A DNA stretch of 64,000 nt from Streptomyces curacoi (GTDB lineage: Bacteria; Actinomycetota; Actinomycetes; Streptomycetales; Streptomycetaceae), in the NCBI RefSeq assembly GCF_001513975.1, contig NZ_KQ947984.1, forward strand, positions 248,001 to 312,000, written 5' to 3'. Positions 8,861 through 15,710 of the stretch are shown here, in pieces (the first letter of the stretch is position 1; each line of letters starts with the position of its first letter). The position numbers and the translations under genes are program-made. Under the pieces are notes generated by a model. That model saw only the letters and a program-made list of their open reading frames with translations. It was not told the DNA's origin and searched no databases.

Positions 8861-9496
8861 GCTCCACGCCGGGCGCCGGGGGTCGTCGGCGCGCACCAGG
8901 ACGTCGGCCGTGCCGGCCGGGTCGGTCTCGTGGTCGTAGCGCTCGAAGGCGGGGAGGGTCCAGTGCTCGGCTTCGGGGGTACGGCGGCGCAGGGCACCGG
9001 GCGAGAGGAGGACGTGGACGGTCAGATCGAAGGGGAACCAGTGGCGCAAAAGGAGGGGACCGTGCATCAGCAGGAGCCCACTGGGCGGGAGTTGGACGTA
9101 GGGGCTGCGGGTGGCCCGGTCGGTGGCCGGGTCCCACAGATCGGGCAGGACACGGCCGTCGCCGCCGGGTTCGAGGGGGCCGAAGACCTCGCGCCACAGG
9201 GCGCCGGTGTCGAACCAGCCGTCGTAATAGGCCTCCACGTCCCGGTGCCCGTACTCCAGGCGGACCGAGGCGGGGCGCAGGAAGCCCTCCGTGCCGACGG
9301 TGAGCGAAGGGCGGCCGCGTATGCGCAGCGCCTCACCGACCCGTTCGGCGAGGTCTCCCAGGCGGGCCGCCGGGGCGCCGTCGAAGGCGATGCGCGGCCA
9401 AGGGCTGCCGTCGGCCGGCTTCAGGTCGAGCAGACGCTCGGCCAGCAGGTCGCCGAGCCGGTCCCAGGTGATCGCTTCGAGTCGCACAGGGCCCAT
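8855..9496 (-). CDS. Uridine-kinase-like P-loop-family protein lacking a Walker A motif
   Basis: 213 residues. The strand-loop start RIAFDGAPAARLGDLAERVGEAL corresponds to the nucleoside-kinase P-loop position but has no GxxxxGK[ST]. Downstream, YYDGWFDTGALWREVF, LLMHGPLLLRHW and FDLTVHVLLSPGALRRR follow the order of uridine/nucleoside kinase-like proteins common in actinomycetes. Without a Walker lysine, kinase activity is doubtful. ATG at 9496 is preferred over an extension that lacks family similarity. The function of these homologues is not known to me. Confidence 0.65.
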   Translation of the reverse strand: MGPVRLEAITWDRLGDLLAERLLDLKPADGSPWPRIAFDGAPAARLGDLAERVGEALRIRGRPSLTVGTEGFLRPASVRLEYGHRDVEAYYDGWFDTGALWREVFGPLEPGGDGRVLPDLWDPATDRATRSPYVQLPPSGLLLMHGPLLLRHWFPFDLTVHVLLSPGALRRRTPEAEHWTLPAFERYDHETDPAGTADVLVRADDPRRPAWSG

Positions 9497-9720
9497 GATG
9501 CGGCAGGGGACCACCGAGGCGCGTCGCACTCCGGGGCAGCCGGCTCCGGGAAACGGAAGGAGCGGCCGCTGCCGCGAGCCGACGGTGCCGGCCCCCCTCG
9601 CTTGCTCGGACAGCTCGCCGGTCCGGCCCGTGGAACAGCTCGCCGGGCAGCTTGTCCGGGCAGTTCCCCGGCCCTTGTCAGGGAGTTCCCCCGCCCCGGG
9701 CCGAGGGGAATGAACCCCCT

Positions 9721-10416
9721 ATGGCGCCCCTCGCAACTCCCCCGCCCCGTACCGGTCCTCTCGTCATCCAGCCCCTCAAGCGGCGGCACTGCGCGGAGTG
9801 CCAGGCGGGACCGTTGCGGATGCTCGTACTGGAGGACGGTGCGCCGCGCTGTCTCGACTGTGCCGACCTCGGGCATCTGGTGTTCCTGCCGCGTGGCGAC
9901 ACGGCGTTGACGCGGCGGTCGCGGGAGGAGAGTGCGCTGTCGGCGGTGGTCGTGCGGTTCAACCGGCGCAAGAGCCGTTACGAACGGCAGGGCGTCCTGG
10001 TGGAGGAGGCGGGGCTCGCCCGGGCCGAGGAGCGGTGCCTGGCGGACGCGGAGGCCCGGCGACGGCGACGGGTGCGGGACGCGAGACGGCGGGCACGGGA
10101 GGACGCGCGGTTCGCGGAGGCGTTCGCGGTCGAGATACGGCGGCTGTTCCCGGCGTGTCCGGCGGACCGGGCACGGGACATCGCCGCGCATGCGTCGCTG
10201 CGGGGCAGTGGGCGGGTGGGGCGGAGTGCGGCTGGGCGGGCGTTGACCGAGGGGGCGGTGACGTCGGCGGTCGTGGCGTCCGTACGGCACATGGACACGC
10301 CGTACGACCAGCTGCTGATGAGCGGGGTGCCGCGACACGAGGCTCGGCGGCGGATCGCGGCGGTCGTGGAGACGACGTTGCGAGGGTGGCGGGCGGAGGT
10401 GTCGGAGGTCGGCTGA
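9721..10416 (+). CDS. DUF2293 domain protein with N-terminal zinc ribbon
   Basis: 231 residues. An N-terminal CxxC...CxxC pair (RRHCAECQAG and PRCLDCADLGHLVFLPRGD) looks like a zinc ribbon. A basic, Arg-rich helix follows (RRRRRVRDARRRAREDARF). The C-terminal ~90 residues (IRRLFPACPADRARDIAAHAS through HMDTPYDQLLMSG and ARRRI) match the DUF2293 pattern. Function is unknown; nucleic-acid binding is plausible from the ribbon and charge. Start ATG 9721 places the Cys pair near the N-terminus. Confidence 0.85.
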   Translation: MAPLATPPPRTGPLVIQPLKRRHCAECQAGPLRMLVLEDGAPRCLDCADLGHLVFLPRGDTALTRRSREESALSAVVVRFNRRKSRYERQGVLVEEAGLARAEERCLADAEARRRRRVRDARRRAREDARFAEAFAVEIRRLFPACPADRARDIAAHASLRGSGRVGRSAAGRALTEGAVTSAVVASVRHMDTPYDQLLMSGVPRHEARRRIAAVVETTLRGWRAEVSEVG

Positions 10417-10910
10417 GGACGGGGCCGGGAGAGGGGGTCGGAGGACGGGAGAGGGGGTCGGAGGATGGGAGGGTTGGGCGGTCGTTCGGGGCGGGCGGGC
10501 AGCGTCGTCGTGTTGAGGGCCGCTGCGGTGGATCGGCTGTAGCCGACTGACGCGCGTGACACGCTCCATGCCGGCGAACACCGGCACGCAAGGACACACG
10601 CGCGGGGGCGGGCAGGGGGGCGGCATCGCGGCCGGTGCGCCTCGTTCCGCCATCGAGAGGTCGGCGTCGGGCGACTCGCTCCGGCCCCGCGCCGGTCAGC
10701 GTTGCAGTCGCGGAGCGCGGCGTGGCAGCGGTCACCGTCGGCGCCCCGTTTCCAAGGTGCGACGCCTCCGGTCGTCCCCGTGGACGCTCGCGTATGTGCT
10801 CGCGGTGATCGGCCATGGTCACTGTTCTCGTACCGGATTTCACTTGTGGTGACGGATGGGGCCGGGAAGGATCTCGGCGGGATGGCGGGATGGCGGGAGT
10901 TGACGTTGAC
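10417..10910. other. Intergenic region without a supported gene
   Basis: It holds a 20-bp tandem repeat (10427-10470, unit beginning GGGAGAGGGGGTCGG, about 2.2 copies) and a short dyad TGCCGG-N6-CCGGCA at 10569-10586 that may act as a terminator. Open frames here have no recognisable domain, and those on the minus strand continue through DUF2293 as antisense shadows. Confidence 0.6.
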
Positions 10911-11390
10911 ATGATCGATGGGCCGTACTTCGTACTGATCGTGATCGGTGTGGTCGGGACCGGTCTCGTGGCCGGGGTCTTCTGTGCCTTCTCGACCTTC
11001 GTGATGCGGGGACTCGCCGCGCTGCCGCCCGCGCAGGGTGTCGCCGCGATGAAGGCGATCAATGTGACCGCGCTGATGCCGGCGTTCATGCTGGTGTTCA
11101 TAGGGTCGGCGGTGCTGTGTGCGGTGATCGCCGTGGTGACGTTCGTGCTCTGGCCGCATGAGGGGACGGTGGAGCTGCTGCTGGGCAGCGGGCTGTTTTT
11201 GTTCGGCTCGTTCGGGGTGACGATGGTGGCGAACGTGCCCCGCAACGACGCGCTGCTCAAGCTCGACGCGGGCACCCCGGAGGCCGCCGCCTACTGGTCG
11301 ACGTATGTGCGCGAGTGGACGGCGTGGAACCACGTGCGCACGGTCGCATCCGCCGCCGCGACGGTGTCGTACGTACTGGCCCTCAGCTGA
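10911..11390 (+). CDS. DUF1772 (anthrone-oxygenase-like) membrane protein
   Basis: 159 residues with four hydrophobic helices: FVLIVIGVVGTGLVAGVFCAF, an Ala/Leu segment, FMLVFIGSAVLCAVIAVVTFVL, and GLFLFGSFGVTMVANVPRN. The conserved NVPRND motif and the terminal WNHVRTVASAAATVSYVLAL are the DUF1772 fingerprint. Some relatives oxidise anthrones, but most bacterial ones are uncharacterised. The start is uncertain: ATG 10911 gives the usual N-terminus, while ATG 10890 and GTG/ATG codons farther upstream are also in frame. Confidence 0.82.
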   Translation: MIDGPYFVLIVIGVVGTGLVAGVFCAFSTFVMRGLAALPPAQGVAAMKAINVTALMPAFMLVFIGSAVLCAVIAVVTFVLWPHEGTVELLLGSGLFLFGSFGVTMVANVPRNDALLKLDAGTPEAAAYWSTYVREWTAWNHVRTVASAAATVSYVLALS

Positions 11391-11590
11391 CCCACCCGCG
11401 CGACCCACCCGTGTGACCCACCCGCGCTCGGGGTGAGCCGGGAGAGAATCCGGAATCCGCGGAAGAACCGGCCAGAAAGCGCTGTCCCCCACTCTGCGTA
11501 CGGGGCCGGTGGGCCGTATCGTTACGGGAAGAGTGCCGCCCGATGACGCACGGCTCCAACACGTCACACGCGCACGCGAGGAAGACGGCC

Positions 11591-13078
11591 ATGGCCGATC
11601 CCAAGGGTTTCATGACCACCCCCCGCCAGGACTGGCCCCGTCGGCCGGTCGAGGAGCGGGTCAAGGACTGGGGCGAGGTGTACGTCCCCGGGGCGCTGCT
11701 GCCGATCATCAGCAAGCAGGCCGACCGCTGCATGGACTGCGGCATACCGTTCTGCCACGACGCCTGCCCCCTGGGCAATCTGATTCCCGAGTGGAACGAC
11801 CTGGTGTCGCGGGAGGACTGGCGGGCAGCCGCCGACCGGCTGCACGCGACGAACAACTTCCCGGAGTTCACGGGGCGGTTGTGCCCGGCGCCGTGCGAGG
11901 CGGGGTGCGTGCTGGCGATCAATCAGCCGGCCGTCACCATCAAGAACGTCGAGTGCTCCATCGCCGACCGGGCATGGGAGGAGGGCTTCGCGCCGCCGCG
12001 TCCGCCGGAGCGGCTCTCCGGGAAGACGGTGGCGGTGATCGGCTCGGGGCCGACCGGGCTCGCCGCCGCGCAGCAGCTGACCCGGGCGGGACACACGGTC
12101 GCCGTGTACGAGAAGGACGACCGGCTCGGCGGGCTGATGCGGTACGGGATCCCCGAGTTCAAGATGGAGAAGCACCATCTGGAGCGGCGGATCGAGCAGA
12201 TGCGGGCCGAGGGGACCAAGTTCCGTACGTCGACTGCGGTCGGACGGGAGATCGGGGCCGCCGAGCTGCGGTCGCGCTACGACGCCGTGGTGATCGCCAC
12301 GGGAGCCACGGCATGGCGGGAACTCCCCGTCCCAGGGCGGGAGTTGATGGGCGTCCAGCAGGCCATGGAGTATCTGCCGCTGGCCAACCGGGTGTGCGAG
12401 GGGGATCTGGAGACCTCTCCGATGTCCGCCGCCGGGAAGCATGTCGTCATCGTCGGAGGCGGGGACACGGGTGCCGACTGTCTGGGCACCGCCGTACGGG
12501 AGGGTGCCGCGTCCGTGACCCAGCTGGACATCTACGCCCAGCCGGGCACCGAGCGGGACGAGGACGCCGAGCCCTGGCCGACGTACCCGAAGCTCTACCG
12601 TCTGTCGGCCGCCCACGAGGAGGCGCGCGAGCTGGAGACGGCGCCCGCGGCGGACGCGGACGCGCGGTTGTTCGCGGCGTCCACGCTCCGCTTCACGGGG
12701 GACGCCGACGGGCATGTGCGGTCGCTGCACCTGGTCGAGGTTGACGCACAGCGCCGCCCGCTGCCGGGCACCGGGCGGACGCTGCCGGCCGACCTCGTGC
12801 TGCTCGCTCTCGGCTTCTCGGGGCCGGACCGGGGAGACGGGCTGATCGACCAGTTGGGTCTGGAGTTGCAGCCTCGCGGCACGATCGCGCGGGATGCCGG
12901 GTTCGCCACGAACGTCCCTGGCGTGTTCGCCGCGGGGGATGCCGCCCGCGGGCAGTCGCTCATCGTGTGGGCGATCGCCGAGGGGCGGGCGGTGGCGGCG
13001 GCCGTCGACCGCTATCTGACGGGGAGTTCGCGGCTGCCGGCGCCGATCTCGCCGTACGACCGCCCGATGACCGTGTAA
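11591..13078 (+). CDS. gltD: Glutamate synthase small subunit-like oxidoreductase
   Basis: 495 residues. The N-terminal cysteine clusters (CMDCGIPFCHDACPLGN and LCPAPCEAGC) bind two [4Fe-4S] centres. The FAD site GSGPTGLAAAQQL and the NAD(P)H site GGGDTGADCLG follow, then AAGDAARGQSLIVWAI near the end. In glutamate synthase this subunit passes electrons from NADPH to the GltB large subunit. No gltB is adjacent: an unrelated membrane gene lies upstream and an AhpD-like gene downstream. It may be an orphan paralogue serving another partner, or gltB may lie elsewhere. ATG 11591 follows GAGGAAG. Confidence 0.9.
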   Translation: MADPKGFMTTPRQDWPRRPVEERVKDWGEVYVPGALLPIISKQADRCMDCGIPFCHDACPLGNLIPEWNDLVSREDWRAAADRLHATNNFPEFTGRLCPAPCEAGCVLAINQPAVTIKNVECSIADRAWEEGFAPPRPPERLSGKTVAVIGSGPTGLAAAQQLTRAGHTVAVYEKDDRLGGLMRYGIPEFKMEKHHLERRIEQMRAEGTKFRTSTAVGREIGAAELRSRYDAVVIATGATAWRELPVPGRELMGVQQAMEYLPLANRVCEGDLETSPMSAAGKHVVIVGGGDTGADCLGTAVREGAASVTQLDIYAQPGTERDEDAEPWPTYPKLYRLSAAHEEARELETAPAADADARLFAASTLRFTGDADGHVRSLHLVEVDAQRRPLPGTGRTLPADLVLLALGFSGPDRGDGLIDQLGLELQPRGTIARDAGFATNVPGVFAAGDAARGQSLIVWAIAEGRAVAAAVDRYLTGSSRLPAPISPYDRPMTV

Positions 13079-13091
13079 GAGCGCCGATCAT

Positions 13092-13147
13092 CGGCGAGCG
13101 GCGAGCGGCGAGCGGCGAGCGGCGAGCGGCGAGCGGCGAGCGGCGAG
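13092..13147. repeat. Eight perfect copies of a 7-bp repeat (CGGCGAG)
   Basis: Eight head-to-tail CGGCGAG units lie between the gltD-like stop and the convergent AhpD-like gene. The copies are identical, suggesting recent slippage expansion. No dyad is present, so it is not an obvious terminator. Confidence 0.95.
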
Positions 13148-13168
13148 ACAAGCAAGCCGGCAAGTGGA

Positions 13169-13732
13169 TCAGCGTCGCTCGTCCGTCCCCGCCACCTTGC
13201 CCGTCGCCAGCGCCACCCGGTTCCAGGTGTTGATCGTGAGGATCAGGGACAGCACATGGGCCAGTTCCTGGTCGTCGAAGTGTGCCGCGGCCCGGGCGTA
13301 CACGTCGTCGGGGACCCCGCCGTCGGCCACCAGGGTCACCGCCTCCGTCAGGGCAAGGGCCGCCTGTTCCTTCTCGGTGAAGAAGTGGCGGGCCTCGCGC
13401 CAGACGGCGACCATGTGGAGCCGGTCCTCGTTCTCGCCGGCCTTGCGGGCGTCGTTGGTGTGCATGTGGAGGCAGTAGGCGCAGTGGTTCAGGTGCGAGG
13501 CGCGGATCTGGATCAGCTCGACGAGGGCCGGGTCGAGGCCCTCGCGGGCGGCCGCGTCGAAGCCGACGATGGCGCGGAACACCTTCGGGGCGGCCTTCGC
13601 GAAGTCCAGGCGGGTCCTCGCGTCCTCGGCGGTGACGATGGCGGTGGCGATGTCGGAGTCGATGTCGATGTCGGAGTCGATGTCGATGTCGATGTCGGAA
13701 GTGCCGTATGCGGCAGTCGTGTTCGTCGTCAT
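13169..13732 (-). CDS. Carboxymuconolactone decarboxylase/AhpD-family protein
   Basis: 187 residues. The all-helical AhpD-like domain carries the redox CxxC (Cys84, Cys87, in NHCAYCLHMHTNDARKAGE) with His91 four residues on, as in alkylhydroperoxidase-like proteins. Inferred role: peroxide or thiol redox chemistry in the cytosol. Residues 13-28 are an Asp-Ile/Ser repeat (IDIDIDSDIDID) encoded by a GATGTC-type microsatellite (13648-13699). ATG 13732 is chosen; TTG 13741 is possible. It is divergent from a MocR-type regulator 47 bp away, which may control it. Confidence 0.88.
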   Translation of the reverse strand: MTTNTTAAYGTSDIDIDIDSDIDIDSDIATAIVTAEDARTRLDFAKAAPKVFRAIVGFDAAAREGLDPALVELIQIRASHLNHCAYCLHMHTNDARKAGENEDRLHMVAVWREARHFFTEKEQAALALTEAVTLVADGGVPDDVYARAAAHFDDQELAHVLSLILTINTWNRVALATGKVAGTDERR

Positions 13733-13779
13733 GTGCTCCAACCTATGAGCCGGAAAGACCGGCTGTAGGGTGCATTTCC

Positions 13780-15252
13780 ATGGCGAAATCGTGGGTCAAT
13801 TCAGCGGAGCGGATCGGCGCGGACCTGCATCTCGACCTCTCGGAGCCGTCCGGGCCCGGCGGGCGGCGGGCCGCGCTGACCGGTGCGCTGCGCGAGGCCG
13901 TGCGCAGCGGGCGGCTCGCGCCCGGCACCCGGCTGCCGCCGTACCGCTCGCTCGCCGCCGACCTCGGGGTGGCCCGCAACACCGTGGCCGACGCGTACGC
14001 GGAGCTGGTCGCCGAGGGCTGGCTCACCGCCCGCCAGGGCTCGGGGACGAGGGTGGCCGAGCGAGCCGACCCCCTGCGCCCCGCCGAGCGGGTGCCGCGC
14101 AAGGCGCCGCCACGCGCGCGTGGACCTCGGCACGATCTGCGCCAGGGCACCCCGGACGCGTCGGCGTTCCCGCGCGCGGCCTGGCTGGCCTCCTGCCGGC
14201 GGGCCCTCCAGCAGGCGCCGAACGAGGCCTTCGGGCCCGGTGACCCCGCCGGGCGCGTCGAGCTGAGGGAGGCGCTCACCGAGTACCTGGCACGCGCGCG
14301 TGGCGTGCGCACCGAACCGGGGCAGATCGTGATCTGCTCCGGCTTCGCGCACGCCCTGCGCCTGCTGTTCGGCCAGGACAAGGGCGGGGGCGGCGGGGTG
14401 CTGCGCGGTCCGCTGGCCGTGGAGGCGTACGGTCTGGGCTTCCACCGGGAGCTGCTCGCCGCCGGGGGCGTACGGACCGTACCGCTCCCCCTCGACGAGC
14501 ACGGTGCCCGCGTCGACCGGCTGGCGCGCGAGCGGGCCGTGCTGCTCACGCCCGCGCACCAGTTCCCGACGGGCGGACCGCTGCACCCCGAGCGCCGCGC
14601 CGCCGTGATCGACTGGGCACGCGGGCGGGGCGGCGTGGTGCTGGAGGACGACTACGACGGGGAGTTCCGCTACGACCGCAAGCCCGTCGGCGCCGTCCAG
14701 GGTCTCGATCCGGAGCGGGTGATCCACATCGGTTCGGTCAGCAAGAGCCTGTCACCGGCGGTGCGGCTGGGGTGGATGGTGCTGCCGGAGCGGTATGTCG
14801 GCGACGTGCTCGCAGCCAAGGGCGAGCGCGAGGCGTGGGCGAGCGTCCTCGATCAGCTGAGCCTCGCCGACTTCATCGCCTCCGGGGCGTACGACCGTCA
14901 TGTACGGCGCATGCGGCAGCGGTACCGGAGCCGCCGCGACCGCCTCGTCGCGGCGCTCGCCGCGCACGCGCCGCACATCGAGGTCACCGGTGTCGCCGCC
15001 GGACTGCACGCGGTGCTGCGGCTGCCGCCCGGCACCGAGCGCTCCACGGTCAAGGCGGCCACCTGGCAGGGCATCGCCCTGGACGGCCTCGCCGAGTTCC
15101 GGCACCCGGCGGCCAGGGAGCCGGACATGCCGGTGCGCGACGGCATCGTCGTCGGCTACGCGACGCCTTCCGAGCATGCGTACGGGGCGGCGCTGGAGGC
15201 ACTGTGCGGGGTGCTGCCGCCGGGTGAGGAGCGGGAGCCGGACGGCGGGTGA
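13780..15252 (+). CDS. MocR/PdxR-type transcriptional regulator (GntR helix-turn-helix plus aminotransferase domain)
   Basis: 490 residues. An N-terminal winged helix (ALREAVRSGRLAPGTRLPPYRSLAADLGVARNTV, 35-70) is joined to a fold-type I aminotransferase domain with the PLP-binding lysine in IGSVSKSLSPAVRLGW (Lys322) and the DDYDGEFRYDRKP motif. These regulators sense PLP-linked ligands. The 47-bp gap to the divergent AhpD-like gene suggests that it regulates that gene, itself, or both. A TAGGGT hexamer nine bases before ATG 13780 could be the -10 of a nearly leaderless transcript. Confidence 0.92.
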   Translation: MAKSWVNSAERIGADLHLDLSEPSGPGGRRAALTGALREAVRSGRLAPGTRLPPYRSLAADLGVARNTVADAYAELVAEGWLTARQGSGTRVAERADPLRPAERVPRKAPPRARGPRHDLRQGTPDASAFPRAAWLASCRRALQQAPNEAFGPGDPAGRVELREALTEYLARARGVRTEPGQIVICSGFAHALRLLFGQDKGGGGGVLRGPLAVEAYGLGFHRELLAAGGVRTVPLPLDEHGARVDRLARERAVLLTPAHQFPTGGPLHPERRAAVIDWARGRGGVVLEDDYDGEFRYDRKPVGAVQGLDPERVIHIGSVSKSLSPAVRLGWMVLPERYVGDVLAAKGEREAWASVLDQLSLADFIASGAYDRHVRRMRQRYRSRRDRLVAALAAHAPHIEVTGVAAGLHAVLRLPPGTERSTVKAATWQGIALDGLAEFRHPAAREPDMPVRDGIVVGYATPSEHAYGAALEALCGVLPPGEEREPDGG

Positions 15253-15710
15253 GCCGCGCTGCGCTGTGCCGCCCGGGGGACACCTGCCGACGCCGGGGTC
15301 CGTCGACACCTGCCGACGCTGGGGTTCGGCAACACCTGCCGACGCTGGGGTCCGGCAACACCTGCCGACGCTGGGGTCCTGCAGACCACGCTGCCGCACA
15401 GGCACCCCGCCCGCGGAGGAACCGCCGGCGCCGGCTCCTGCTCACGAAGGAGCTGAGGACTGCTGCCACCGGACCGGTCGCCCTATCCCGGCATACTGCC
15501 GGATTCGGATTTGTTCTCCCAACTGTCCGAAAAGTGGCTTCCGGGCTACATGTAACCGAACAGGAGTGGGACCATCGGAGCAGGAGGCGCGCTGCGGTCG
15601 CACCCGGAACCGGGCCGGTAGCGGCTCGCCCCCATCCTTCGTTCCGTCGTCAGGCGCAGGGCCACCCCCGCGCGTCCCCCCTGTTGGCGGTCGGTCCTGG
15701 AGGGTGTTCG
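15253..15710. other. Intergenic region: 26-bp repeats then probable promoter region
   Basis: The first part holds the tandem array at 15280-15383. Beyond it are a perfect dyad CCGGCA-TAC-TGCCGG (15488-15502) and a relatively AT-rich stretch (about 15503-15555) that probably contains the promoter of the next gene. No coding region is supported. Confidence 0.6.
15280..15383. repeat. Four tandem copies of a 26-bp unit
   Basis: Units starting at 15280, 15306, 15332 and 15358 share ACACCTGCCGACGCTGGGG and differ at one to three positions in the last third. There is no spacer between copies, so it is not a CRISPR array. It sits just after the MocR-type gene stop. Confidence 0.93.

Noticed and set aside
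10556..10852. 98-codon plus-strand frame in the gap before DUF1772
   Set aside because: Arg/Ser/Gly-rich composition, no ribosome site, no recognisable domain.
15280..15383. CRISPR array
   Set aside because: Repeats are directly adjacent with no variable spacers, only four copies, and no cas genes nearby.
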